Below the pieces are notes generated by a model. The model did not search any database and was not told the DNA's origin. It was given only the letters and a program-made list of their open reading frames with translations. A program made the translations under genes and the position numbers. From positions 1 to 57,262 of the forward strand of contig JAITVS010000205.1 of the NCBI GenBank assembly GCA_031285685.1: a DNA stretch of 57,262 bases, written 5' to 3'. Shown piece after piece: positions 44,429 to 52,779 of the stretch. The number at the start of each line of letters is the position of its first letter. The stretch's first letter is position 1. Origin of the DNA: Tannerella sp. Its GTDB lineage: Bacteria; Bacteroidota; Bacteroidia; Bacteroidales; Tannerellaceae.

Positions 44429-44875
44429 ATGAGTACGAAAAAGATTGTAGCAATTATTGTATGTCTTTTGACGATACATTTATCAGCAGTAGCTTCGGAT
44501 GATAAACCGATAACTTTTAATCAGTTGCCGGCAGAATCACAACAATTGATAAAGAAACATTTTCCTGAACAATCTGTTGCGCTGGTGAAGATGGAAAGTG
44601 ATTTTTTTGACAAATCTTATGAAGTAATTTTTACGAATGGAAATAAGATTGAATTTGATCGGAAAGGTTTATGGACAGAAATTGATTGTAAATACTCCCA
44701 GTTTCCTGAAGACCTTATACCTATGCAAATAAGGGTTTATGTTTCGAAGAATTTTCCGAATATTAAAGTTTATAAAATAGAAAAAGAAGACAGGAATTGC
44801 CATGAAGTCGGTTTGGCAAATGGCGTAGACTTAAAATTTGACTCTAAGTACAATCTGATAGATATGGACCATTGA
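44429..44875 (+). CDS. exported PepSY-like (DUF2874) protein
   Basis: A 148-residue protein with a signal peptide (IVCLLTIHLSAVA) and two PepSY-like halves. Each half has a helix (LPAESQQLIKKHFPEQ and PMQIRVYVSKNFPNIKVYKIEKE) followed by beta strands with a K(I/L)-F-(R/S)(K/Y) pattern. Such proteins are frequently encoded beside two-component systems in Bacteroidales and may modulate the sensor in the periplasm. That role is inferred. It lies between the kinase and regulator genes, an uncommon position. Confidence 0.8.
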   Translation: MSTKKIVAIIVCLLTIHLSAVASDDKPITFNQLPAESQQLIKKHFPEQSVALVKMESDFFDKSYEVIFTNGNKIEFDRKGLWTEIDCKYSQFPEDLIPMQIRVYVSKNFPNIKVYKIEKEDRNCHEVGLANGVDLKFDSKYNLIDMDH

Positions 44876-44906
44876 TTGTTTTTTGTTGAATGTTGACTAT
44901 ACATGT

Positions 44907-45587
44907 ATGAAAATATTGATAGTAGAAGATGAAGATTCTTTGCGTGAGCTGATGAAACGTTCGCTGGAAAAAGAGCATTATCTGGTTGAAACGGCTTCGA
45001 CTTATTCTGAAGCGATGAATAAAGTATGCGATTATGATTATGATTGCATCATCCTTGACATCATGTTACCAGGGGGAAGTGGGTTATCGCTGCTTGAAGA
45101 ATTGAACAAAATACATAAGAAATACAGTGTAATTATTGTTTCGGCTAAAGATTCCATCGATGATAAGGTGGAAGGGCTTGATCTGGGGGCAGATGATTAC
45201 CTGACAAAACCATTTCATTTGGCGGAACTGAATGCACGTGTGAAAAGCGTGATTCGCCGGAAACAACAGGATGGGGAATTAAATCTTGAGTTTTCCAATA
45301 TAACTGTTTATCCGGATCGTCATACGGTTTATATTGATGGACAGGAGTTGTTGCTGAACAGAAAAGAATTTGATCTGCTGTACTATTTTGTGACGAACCC
45401 CGGACGTTTAATTAGTAAAAATGCGTTGGCAGAATCCGTCTGGGGTGATTATATAGATCAGGCAGATAATTTTGATTTTATTTACAGCCAGGTAAAGAAT
45501 TTACGTAAAAAACTGAAGTCTGCAGGTGCGGTTCCGGAGATTAAGGCTATTTACGGATTTGGCTACAAAATGACGGATGAAGAGTAA
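44907..45587 (+). CDS. OmpR/PhoB-type response regulator
   Basis: A 226-residue regulator from the ATG at 44907. A TTG at 44883 is less likely. The receiver domain has VEDED, D51 in ILDIMLPGG, and KPF. The C-terminal winged helix is visible as LLNRKEFDLLYYFVTNPGRLISKNALAESVWG and AIYGFGYKM. It is the partner of the kinase at 43074. Likely targets are the flanking glycosyltransferase cassette and perhaps the divergent efflux operon. Confidence 0.94.
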   Translation: MKILIVEDEDSLRELMKRSLEKEHYLVETASTYSEAMNKVCDYDYDCIILDIMLPGGSGLSLLEELNKIHKKYSVIIVSAKDSIDDKVEGLDLGADDYLTKPFHLAELNARVKSVIRRKQQDGELNLEFSNITVYPDRHTVYIDGQELLLNRKEFDLLYYFVTNPGRLISKNALAESVWGDYIDQADNFDFIYSQVKNLRKKLKSAGAVPEIKAIYGFGYKMTDEE

Positions 45588-45627
45588 ATTCCGGTTATTA
45601 TAAAAAATCTATTTTTTTATAATAGGA

Positions 45628-45656
45628 TTGTTTTTACTACTTTATTATTACTTTTG
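45628..45656 (+). promoter_or_regulatory. promoter of the glycosyltransferase cassette
   Basis: TTG (45628-45630), an 18-base spacer and TACTTTTG (45649-45656). A start near 45663 excludes the ATG at 45658 and favours the one at 45676. Confidence 0.55.
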
Positions 45657-45675
45657 TATGCTAAAAATTATTTAT

Positions 45676-47319
45676 ATGGAAGTTAATAAGCATTATAGTT
45701 CCAATATATACGTGCATTTTGGGATCATTATTGTTGTTTGCTTTTTTTCGTTTTTTGTTAATAATCAGGTTATTCCGGCTGACTTGATGGAGGCAAGAAA
45801 TTTAGCAACCGCGCAGGAAATGGTCCACTACGGAAATTATTTGCTTCCGACAATGAATGGTGAACCCCGGCTGGAAAAACCGCCGCTACCTACCTGGATT
45901 GCTGCGGGTGTTGAGCACATTGCTCCCGGAAATTTGGTTGTGCAGCGGTATGCTGCCGGTTTGTCCGCTACCTTGATGGTTCTATTCCTATACCTGTTAG
46001 TGACCCGGCTTACCCGCAACCGGAAGGTCGGTTTGATTGCTTCCTTAATATTGGCTACATCGGTGAATGTCATTTTAATGGGACGAACGGTGACGTGGGA
46101 TATCTATACGCATAGTTTCATGTTGGGAGCTATTTATTTTTTGGTGGTAGCATTGGAAGAACAGGGAGCGCAATGGAAATATTTTCTGTTATCGGGTTTT
46201 TTTATCGGATTGTCTTTTTTAAGTAAAGGTCCGGTATCTTTTTATGCATTACTTATACCTTTCCTGATAAGTTATATAATCGTTTATCGTACAGGCATAT
46301 CAGGGAAGAAATGGGCGATAGCCGGAATGGTTGTTGTCAGTTTGATTGTTTCTTTCTGGTGGTACGGATATACCTATTTTTTTCATCAGGATTTTGCCGT
46401 AGAAATTGCGCAGAAAGAATCTTCGTCGTGGCTGGATCATAATGTCCGTCCATGGTATTATTACTGGAAATTCGCAGCAGAGGCGGGTATCTGGGCTTTA
46501 TTCTGGATTACTGCCATTATCTATTTTTTTATCAACAAACAGACGATCTATCAGAAGGAATATAAGTTTTCATTTATCTGGTTTCTGGCGTCTCTTGTAT
46601 TACTTTCGGTTGTTCCGGAAAAAAAATCACGTTATCTGTTGCCTTTACTGATTCCCGGCGCGATGCTTATCGGATTTTATATCTATCAGATGATCGCGGA
46701 TATGAAAACGAAAAGCGAGAAGGTGGTCTTTCGTATCAACGCGATTGTTATTTCGCTCGTATTATTGGCTTTACCTGTGGCACTCTATCTGATTTTCTAT
46801 AAAGAAAATCAGGTATCGCTTTTTATACTGATTGTTGCGACGATCTGTAGCTGGGGGCTTTGTGTCTATATTTTGCAATCCCTGTTTGGCCGGAAAGGGA
46901 TTCGTCCGGCAAATGTATTCGGTGGTTTCATTTTAACGATGGTAATGATCGCTGCCATATACCTGATACCCATAGGGAGTATGTTTTTAAATGAGGAAAG
47001 GCACAGTATCCGTTTGTTACGTGAAAATAAGGAAGTTGCGGGTCTGCCGTTTTACTATAATGAAAAGGAAGAGTTGCGCATGGAACTTGTTTATGAAACG
47101 AATCGCCGGATTGGTAAAATGAATCCGGAGGATGATATGGCCGTTGAAAAGGCTCTTCCGTTTGTATTTATCAGTGGAGAATCGATAGAAAAGCTGATGT
47201 CGGATAAAAATGTGACGGTAGAGTATATCGAAACGTTCGATAACAATTGGAGAAAAACAGATCATAAACGTCATAACCCCGAATTGGTTAGGGAAGTCGC
47301 GATTATCAGGGCGAAATGA
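45676..47319 (+). CDS. ArnT/Rgt-like lipid-linked sugar transferase (GT83, PMT_2 family)
   Basis: A 547-residue polytopic membrane protein with about a dozen helices. The N-terminal catalytic region has NNQVIPADLMEARNLATAQEM followed by NGEPRLEKPPLPTWI, the EARN and E-x4-KPP signatures of ArnT-like enzymes. These move a sugar from a polyprenyl phosphate onto lipid A or core at the periplasmic face. The C-terminal soluble part is about 70 residues. The start at 45676 fits the promoter. It overlaps the next gene by four bases (ATGA), so the cassette is translated as a unit. Confidence 0.9.
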   Translation: MEVNKHYSSNIYVHFGIIIVVCFFSFFVNNQVIPADLMEARNLATAQEMVHYGNYLLPTMNGEPRLEKPPLPTWIAAGVEHIAPGNLVVQRYAAGLSATLMVLFLYLLVTRLTRNRKVGLIASLILATSVNVILMGRTVTWDIYTHSFMLGAIYFLVVALEEQGAQWKYFLLSGFFIGLSFLSKGPVSFYALLIPFLISYIIVYRTGISGKKWAIAGMVVVSLIVSFWWYGYTYFFHQDFAVEIAQKESSSWLDHNVRPWYYYWKFAAEAGIWALFWITAIIYFFINKQTIYQKEYKFSFIWFLASLVLLSVVPEKKSRYLLPLLIPGAMLIGFYIYQMIADMKTKSEKVVFRINAIVISLVLLALPVALYLIFYKENQVSLFILIVATICSWGLCVYILQSLFGRKGIRPANVFGGFILTMVMIAAIYLIPIGSMFLNEERHSIRLLRENKEVAGLPFYYNEKEELRMELVYETNRRIGKMNPEDDMAVEKALPFVFISGESIEKLMSDKNVTVEYIETFDNNWRKTDHKRHNPELVREVAIIRAK

Positions 47320-48077
47320 ATTTTATTAAAAGAAAACAAATGAATCAAACCGGTCAATACGAATTCAGTATAGTTGTTCCGATATATAATGAGGAAGATA
47401 ATGTAATCCGATTAGCCGGAGAATTAACGGGATATATCGATCATGCTTCAGTCAGAACATGTGTTTTGTTTGTGAACGATGGATCTGTTGATCAGAGTCT
47501 GCAAAAGATTATTGAAGTCTGCAAACAATACCAGCACATGTTTTATATCAGTTTCGATAAAAATTACGGACTCAGTGCAGCTATTAAAGCAGGCATCGAT
47601 AGGGTCGCTTCGCCTTTTGTCGGATATATTGATGCCGATTTGCAGACATCACCGGAGGATTTTGAATTGTTGTTACCTTACAGAGAGGATTATGAATTAA
47701 TTACAGGGATCCGTACCGGACGAAAAGATTCATTCGGAAAAAAAATATCATCAAAGATCGCTAACAGTTTTCGTCGTATGATGACCCATGACGGGGTTGA
47801 AGATACCGGTTGTCCGCTGAAAGTCATAAAGAGTGATTATGCAAAACGCATTCCGTTTTTTAAGGGAATGCATCGTTTTCTGCCTGCTCTTATATTGCTG
47901 CAGGAAGGAAAGATAAAGCAAATACCGGTCCGTCATTTCGAACGGATTGCAGGGAAATCCAAATTCCATCTATGGAACAGGTTAGTTAGTCCTTTTATGG
48001 ATTGTTTTGCTTATCGCTGGATGAAAAAAAGGTATATTAATTATTCCATCGAAACCGGCAATATAGAGAATAGTTGA
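47316..48077 (+). CDS. family 2 glycosyltransferase, polyprenyl-phosphate sugar synthase-like
   Basis: A 253-residue GT-A enzyme. The opening is SIVVPIYNEEDNV, the metal site GYIDADLQTSPED, and the later motif EDTGCPLKVIKSDYAKRIPFF with HRFLPALILLQEG. It resembles ArnC, RgtE and dolichol-phosphate-mannose synthases, which load a sugar onto a polyprenyl phosphate. Unlike ArnC it has no C-terminal membrane helices. The LAB_N membrane protein encoded next (stop and start almost touching) could anchor it. A second ATG at 47340 is possible. Confidence 0.9.
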   Translation: MNFIKRKQMNQTGQYEFSIVVPIYNEEDNVIRLAGELTGYIDHASVRTCVLFVNDGSVDQSLQKIIEVCKQYQHMFYISFDKNYGLSAAIKAGIDRVASPFVGYIDADLQTSPEDFELLLPYREDYELITGIRTGRKDSFGKKISSKIANSFRRMMTHDGVEDTGCPLKVIKSDYAKRIPFFKGMHRFLPALILLQEGKIKQIPVRHFERIAGKSKFHLWNRLVSPFMDCFAYRWMKKRYINYSIETGNIENS

Positions 48078-48079
48078 TA

Positions 48080-48715
48080 ATGGAGAACTACTGGTATTTT
48101 GTATTGGGATTTACGGCCCAGGCCTTGTTTTCTGCACGAATGTTTGTGCAGTGGATTATGTCGGAAAAATCAAAGAAAGTCGTTTCTCCTGTTATCTACT
48201 GGCAATTGAGTTTGCTGGCCTCTTTTCTCTTTTTTATTTACGGATGGCTACGAGCTGATTTTGCGATTATTCTGGGACAACTTTTTTCTTACTATATCTA
48301 TATATGGAATCTGAATATACAAGATCATTGGAAAAAGATTCATATTGTCTTCCGTATCATCATACTATTGACGCCTGCGATTGTAATTTGTATGCTGCTG
48401 GCTACCGAAAGAGGACATCTTGAGCGTCTGTGGACGGAAATGCCGCTCGGATTATTGATTTTCGGTTCAATAGGACAGATCATCTTTACTTTTCGTTTTA
48501 TTTATCAATGGTGGTATTCCAGAAAGCTTGGGAAGTCGATACTTCCGAATGGTTTCTGGATATTGAGTATAGTAGGTTCATTATGTATCGTATTATATGG
48601 CATTTACAGGAGAGATCCCGTATTGATCATTGGTCAGAGTGCGGGATTTTTAACATATTCCCGGAATTTATTTTTAAATAAGAAAAGTAAATATGAAGAT
48701 ATTAGTGACAGGTAG
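48080..48715 (+). CDS. membrane protein with two LAB_N (LpxB N-terminal-like) domains
   Basis: A 211-residue protein from the ATG at 48080. A TTG at 48074 is less likely. Two homologous halves of about three helices each share the pattern (F/Y)-QW--S-K--(K/S)--P--(Y/F)W-LS---(S/G)---(Y/I)G--R-D---I-GQ. This is the lipid-A-disaccharide-synthase N-terminal domain found as a stand-alone protein. It is often next to polyprenyl-phosphate glycosyltransferases. Its role is unknown; anchoring or flipping the lipid-linked sugar is a guess. It overlaps the epimerase gene by 23 bp. Confidence 0.87.
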   Translation: MENYWYFVLGFTAQALFSARMFVQWIMSEKSKKVVSPVIYWQLSLLASFLFFIYGWLRADFAIILGQLFSYYIYIWNLNIQDHWKKIHIVFRIIILLTPAIVICMLLATERGHLERLWTEMPLGLLIFGSIGQIIFTFRFIYQWWYSRKLGKSILPNGFWILSIVGSLCIVLYGIYRRDPVLIIGQSAGFLTYSRNLFLNKKSKYEDISDR

Positions 48716-49712
48716 CGCCGGCTTTGTCGGATTTCATTTGGTGGAAAAACTGGTAAAGCTAAAAGATTACGAAATAATCGGTATTGATAATATCAATGAT
48801 TATTATGATATAAACCTGAAGTATGCCCGTTTGGAACAAAGTGGGATTGTAGGGGCTGATATTCAGGAAGGTAAGCCTGTTCAAAGTATGAAGTATCCTA
48901 ATTATATCTTTTACCGGACAGATATATCGGAATATGATGCGTTAATTGAACTTTTCAGCAAATATTCTTTTGATGTTGTCATTAACATGGCTGCACAGGC
49001 AGGGGTTCGTTACTCAATTGAGAATCCTCATGCGTATATTCAGTCGAATATAGTCGGTTTTACCAATATCTTGGAATGTTGCCGTCATTTCGGAATAAAA
49101 CATCTGGTTTATGCTTCCAGTTCTTCGGTTTACGGAGTCAGCAATAAAATACCTTTTTCCGAAGATGACAATACGAATTATCCGGTAAGTATTTATGCCG
49201 CGACGAAAAAAAGCGATGAATTATTAGCTCATTCATATAGTCACTTATTCAACCTTCCTACTACCGGCGTACGTTTATTTACGGTTTATGGTCCCTGGGG
49301 ACGTCCGGATATGGCTCCTATGTTGTTTGCCGAAGCTATCACAGCTGATAGACCGATTCGTGTTTTTAATAACGGCGAAATGTCCCGGGACTTTACCTAT
49401 GTGGGTGATATTGTAGAAGGGATTGTGAATATAATCGGGCAAGCTCCCGGAAATGATGCGGAACATCCCTATTATCAATTATTTAATATCGGAAATTCAA
49501 GACCGGTGGAATTAATGCAGTTTATTTCGACACTGGAAAAAGCGATCGGGCGGGAAGCCAATATCGAAATGCTTCCGATGCAGCCGGGTGATGTACCTGT
49601 CACTTATGCTGATACCGGCAAGCTGGAACGGTGCATACAATATAAACCAAAAACGACTATAGAGGACGGTATTGCCGCATTTATCGACTGGTTTAAGCAC
49701 TGGAAAACATAA
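48693..49712 (+). CDS. UDP-glucuronate 4-epimerase-like NAD-dependent epimerase
   Basis: A 339-residue extended SDR. The NAD motif is VTGSAGFVGFHL. The segment GIDNINDYYD-NLKYARL, SSSSVYG, the catalytic YAATK pair and TGVRLFTVYGPWGRPDMA are the pattern of UDP-glucuronate epimerases (LpsL, GAE, CapI). It would interconvert UDP-glucuronate and UDP-galacturonate. As the last gene of the four-gene cassette, it should supply the sugar nucleotide for the GT2/GT83 pair. UDP-glucuronate itself requires a UDP-glucose dehydrogenase, which is not in this window. Confidence 0.92.
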   Translation: MKILVTGSAGFVGFHLVEKLVKLKDYEIIGIDNINDYYDINLKYARLEQSGIVGADIQEGKPVQSMKYPNYIFYRTDISEYDALIELFSKYSFDVVINMAAQAGVRYSIENPHAYIQSNIVGFTNILECCRHFGIKHLVYASSSSVYGVSNKIPFSEDDNTNYPVSIYAATKKSDELLAHSYSHLFNLPTTGVRLFTVYGPWGRPDMAPMLFAEAITADRPIRVFNNGEMSRDFTYVGDIVEGIVNIIGQAPGNDAEHPYYQLFNIGNSRPVELMQFISTLEKAIGREANIEMLPMQPGDVPVTYADTGKLERCIQYKPKTTIEDGIAAFIDWFKHWKT

Positions 49713-49756
49713 TGACCCTAAATACTTATAAAACATGAAACGAGCATGATGAATGT

Positions 49757-49771
49757 ATCACCAGAGGTGAT
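49757..49771. other. short inverted repeat between the epimerase and acyltransferase genes
   Basis: ATCACC-AGA-GGTGAT, a 6-bp stem. No T-run follows, so it is not a convincing terminator. Confidence 0.3.
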
Positions 49772-49826
49772 GAACAAAAAAGCGAGTTCTATATTACCTT
49801 AGTGTTAAATTTTAAATTTTGTACAT

Positions 49827-50939
49827 ATGAAAACGGAATTGAATAAAAAGGAGCGGCTTTTATCTCTTGATGCATTGAGGGGTTTCGATATGTTATTTAT
49901 TATGGGGTTATCAGCATGGGTAGTTGCTTTTTGTGATTTATTTCCTTCCTCCGGTGCTATGGGCTGGCTTTCGTCACAGATGAGTCATGTTAAGTGGAAC
50001 GGACTTTCACATCATGATACTATTTTTCCCCTCTTCCTGTTTATAGCGGGTATCTCATTTCCGTATTCCATCGCTAAGCAGCGGGCCGGCGGAAAGACGG
50101 ATCGGCAGATCCTTGTTAAGGTCGTAAAAAGAGGTCTTATGCTTGTCTTTCTGGGGATGGTTTATAATGGATTTTTCAAATTGGAATTTTCAACGCTGAG
50201 GTACGCCAGTGTTTTGGGACGTATAGGCCTGGCGTGGATGTTCTCGGCTTTGTTATTCATGAAGTTCAAGCCTAAAGTTCTGGTTGTTATCGCGGCTGTA
50301 ATTCTGATTGGTTACTGGTTGTTGCTGTGGCTTGTCCCAGGTGGTCCGGATCCCTATTCGTTTGAAAATAATCTGGTGGGTGTAGTTGATCGTGTATTAT
50401 TACCGGGAAGATTGATTTATGGAGATAATTATTTTGATCCGGAAGGTTTATTAAGTACATTGCCTGCGGTAGTGACTGCCATGTTGGGGATGTTTACCGG
50501 ACAGTTTATACGTAGCTCAAATGATATTTCCGATAACAGAAAAGTACTTTATATGATTGCGGCTGCTTTTGTTCTTTTAATTACCGGCTTGTTATGGAGC
50601 TATGTTTTTCCTATCAATAAAATGTTGTGGAGCAGCTCTTTTGTTTGTGTCGTGGCGGCATATTCCCTCTTTTTGTTTGCGTTGTTCTATTATATTATTG
50701 ACGTAAAAGGGTATCGTCGGTGGACCTTATTTTTTCGTGTTGTCGGTATGAATTCGATTACCATTTATCTGGCTCAGAAGATTATCAATTTTTCTCAACC
50801 TGCGAATTTCTTTTTTGGCGGATTAGCCGGAAAATTCCCGGAAGTGTGGGCGAATCTTATCAGTTCTACGGGATATATCATTGTATGCTGGCTATTCCTG
50901 TATTTCTTATATAAAAAGAATGTATTTTTAAAAGTCTGA
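49827..50939 (+). CDS. DUF5009/HGSNAT-like membrane acyltransferase
   Basis: A 370-residue polytopic protein. It opens with RLLSLDALRGFDMLFIMG, and NGLSHHDTIFPLFLFIAGISFPYS lies within the first 80 residues. The aspartate and histidine motifs are those of the family of heparan-alpha-glucosaminide N-acetyltransferases (NagX/DUF5009). About ten membrane helices are present. It probably acetylates an amino sugar or glycan across the membrane. The substrate cannot be deduced. It is followed, 66 bp later, by a GH43-like gene. Confidence 0.87.
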   Translation: MKTELNKKERLLSLDALRGFDMLFIMGLSAWVVAFCDLFPSSGAMGWLSSQMSHVKWNGLSHHDTIFPLFLFIAGISFPYSIAKQRAGGKTDRQILVKVVKRGLMLVFLGMVYNGFFKLEFSTLRYASVLGRIGLAWMFSALLFMKFKPKVLVVIAAVILIGYWLLLWLVPGGPDPYSFENNLVGVVDRVLLPGRLIYGDNYFDPEGLLSTLPAVVTAMLGMFTGQFIRSSNDISDNRKVLYMIAAAFVLLITGLLWSYVFPINKMLWSSSFVCVVAAYSLFLFALFYYIIDVKGYRRWTLFFRVVGMNSITIYLAQKIINFSQPANFFFGGLAGKFPEVWANLISSTGYIIVCWLFLYFLYKKNVFLKV

Positions 50940-51005
50940 AGTTTTTTGACTTTAGACACAGTTGTCTGTTTTCCGGAAAGTCAGGCCATTATAAATAAAA
51001 ACAAA

Positions 51006-52115
51006 ATGAATATATCTCGTCGTGATTTTATTAAGCAGTCGGCTTATGGAACATTGGCTTTAACCACATTGCCTTTATCATGCCGGACGGTGAAGCCGGA
51101 AGCTTTTATTGATAAACTTTTGCCTGCACCGGTAGGAGGGGGATTTGCGATGGATAATTACTGGGTATGGGGATCCTCTGTAATAAAGGGAGATGATGGT
51201 CAATACCATATGTTTGCGGATCGTTGGGCAAAGGATCTGGGTTTTGGAGCCTGGGTTACAAATTCGGAAGTTGTACATGCCATATCTGATACACCTGAGG
51301 GGCCTTATGTTTTTTCGGATGTGGCTTTGCCGGTACGGGGTGCAGAATATTTTGACGGTCTGATAACTCATAATCCGCGCATTATTCTTTTTGACGGAGT
51401 CTATTATTTATATTATTTCGGTACAACTTATAACTTTCCGGTACCTACGGCCGGATGTAAATGGGAAGATGACTGGTTTGAAAGAGCCTGGATGAATAAA
51501 CGGATCGGGGTAGCAAGCTCCAAATCCTTGTATGGTCCCTGGCAACGTATGGACAGACCTGTTATCGAACCACGACCCGGTCATTGGGACGCGACTATTA
51601 CGACCAACCCTTCTCCGGTAGTTAATCCGGAAACAGGTAAGATCCTGCTTATTTACAAATCGTCACAGTTTAGTTCCCGTCCACCGCTGTTGTTAGGGGC
51701 AGCAGAGGCAACACATCCGCAGGGGGTATACCATCGCTTGTCCGACAAGCCAATTTTCCGGTTTGATACGGATGATAATCAGGATAATGATGTAGAAGAT
51801 CCGTTTGTCTGGTGGTCAGACGGTCATTATGAACTGATCATGAAAGACCGGTTCGGGCATATATGTGGTGAAGAGGGAGGGGGAGTACATGCAACCTCCG
51901 GGGACGGAATTAACTGGAAATTATCGGATCCGGTGAAAGCCTATTCCCGTAAGATATTATGGAATGATAATACCACTACGATACAGGCCAACTTTGAGCG
52001 TCCCTTTTTGTTATTTGAAAATGGAGTGCCGACCCATTTATTTGCAGCAACCGGAACAGGTCCGGCTACATGGAATTTCGAAAAAACCTGGAATATGGTT
52101 ATCCCGTTAAAATAA
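51006..52115 (+). CDS. GH43-like five-bladed beta-propeller glycoside hydrolase, exported
   Basis: A 369-residue protein from the ATG at 51006. The N-terminus, NISRRDFIKQSAYGTLALTTLPLSCRT, has a twin-arginine motif and a possible lipobox cysteine. The propeller repeats are visible: WGSSVIKGDDGQYHMFADRW, HNPRIILFDGVYYLYYFGT, NPSPVVNPETGKILLIYKS and VEDPFVWWSDGHYELIMKD. The aspartate/glutamate positions resemble the GH43/GH32/GH62 superfamily, but I cannot assign the exact family or sugar. It is probably cotranscribed with the preceding acyltransferase. Confidence 0.78.
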   Translation: MNISRRDFIKQSAYGTLALTTLPLSCRTVKPEAFIDKLLPAPVGGGFAMDNYWVWGSSVIKGDDGQYHMFADRWAKDLGFGAWVTNSEVVHAISDTPEGPYVFSDVALPVRGAEYFDGLITHNPRIILFDGVYYLYYFGTTYNFPVPTAGCKWEDDWFERAWMNKRIGVASSKSLYGPWQRMDRPVIEPRPGHWDATITTNPSPVVNPETGKILLIYKSSQFSSRPPLLLGAAEATHPQGVYHRLSDKPIFRFDTDDNQDNDVEDPFVWWSDGHYELIMKDRFGHICGEEGGGVHATSGDGINWKLSDPVKAYSRKILWNDNTTTIQANFERPFLLFENGVPTHLFAATGTGPATWNFEKTWNMVIPLK

Positions 52116-52223
52116 AGGTAATCCTTAGGAGAAACTCCAGCCAGGACAACCGCAAAAACAGTGGAGAATCGCATCCATCCGGATGATAGGATAAATAAAA
52201 TCCAACGAATGTCTAAAGTCTGT

Positions 52224-52276
52224 AAAAAAACTGTGTCAGTAATAGTTTTTATCCAACTCTTACCGACACAGTTTAA
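52224..52276. terminator. bidirectional terminator between the GH43-like and RRM genes
   Basis: AAACTGTGTC (52228-52237) pairs with GACACAGTTT (52265-52274), a 10-bp stem. On the minus strand it is followed by seven T, a good terminator for the RRM gene. On the plus strand it is followed by a weak TTTAATTTG. Confidence 0.75.
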
Positions 52277-52290
52277 TTTGTAGCCTCTGA

Positions 52291-52596
52291 TTAATAACGG
52301 TTTCTATTGTATCCGTTATTTCCTCCACGGTTACCATAGCCATTGTTATTTTCTACTCTGGGACGAGCAATATTTACATTGATTGTTTTACCTTCAAAAT
52401 CCGTTTCATGCAATTCTGAAATGGCACTATTGCCTTCTGTGTCATCAGACATTTCCACAAAACCAAAACCACGGGATCTTCCGGAATCTCTGTCTGTGAT
52501 AATTTTAGCGGAGGTTACTTCGCCATACTCTGCAAATAATCCTTGTAAACTTTCGCTTGTTGTGCTAAAGTTTAGATTTGATACATAAATGTTCAT
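52291..52596 (-). CDS. RRM-domain RNA-binding protein
   Basis: A 101-residue protein with one RNA-recognition motif. RNP2 is IYVSNL (residues 3-8) and RNP1 is RSRGFGFVEM. A glycine/asparagine/arginine tail follows (NNNGYGNRGGNNGYNRNRY). This design is that of small cold-induced RNA-binding proteins of Bacteroidota and cyanobacteria. It lies beside a csp remnant and a DEAD-box helicase, a typical cold-shock group. Confidence 0.93.
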   Translation of the reverse strand: MNIYVSNLNFSTTSESLQGLFAEYGEVTSAKIITDRDSGRSRGFGFVEMSDDTEGNSAISELHETDFEGKTINVNIARPRVENNNGYGNRGGNNGYNRNRY

Positions 52597-52620
52597 TCTT
52601 TTTTAATTAAATATTATTGA

Positions 52621-52710
52621 TTATTGGACGTTGTTATTGACCAGAGTGATATTTACGGCATTCATGCCTTTTTCACCACATTCCAACTCAAACGTTACCA
52701 GATTTCCTTT
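52621..52710 (-). pseudogene. decayed C-terminal fragment of a cold shock protein gene
   Basis: The minus strand encodes KGNLVTFELECGEKG, then MNAVNITLVNNNVQ and a stop. This is recognisable as the last two strands of a CspA-type domain. The frame is closed by TAA a few codons upstream of the fragment, and the nucleic-acid-binding GFGFI part is absent. The remnant is 24 bp from the RRM gene start and 69 bp after the helicase stop. It is either a relic or the leftover of a deletion. Confidence 0.75.
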
Positions 52711-52779
52711 TATAATTCTTTTTTGTTAATAATATAGCCATAGGCAATTATTATGTTTTATCATATTAATTCCTATGAT

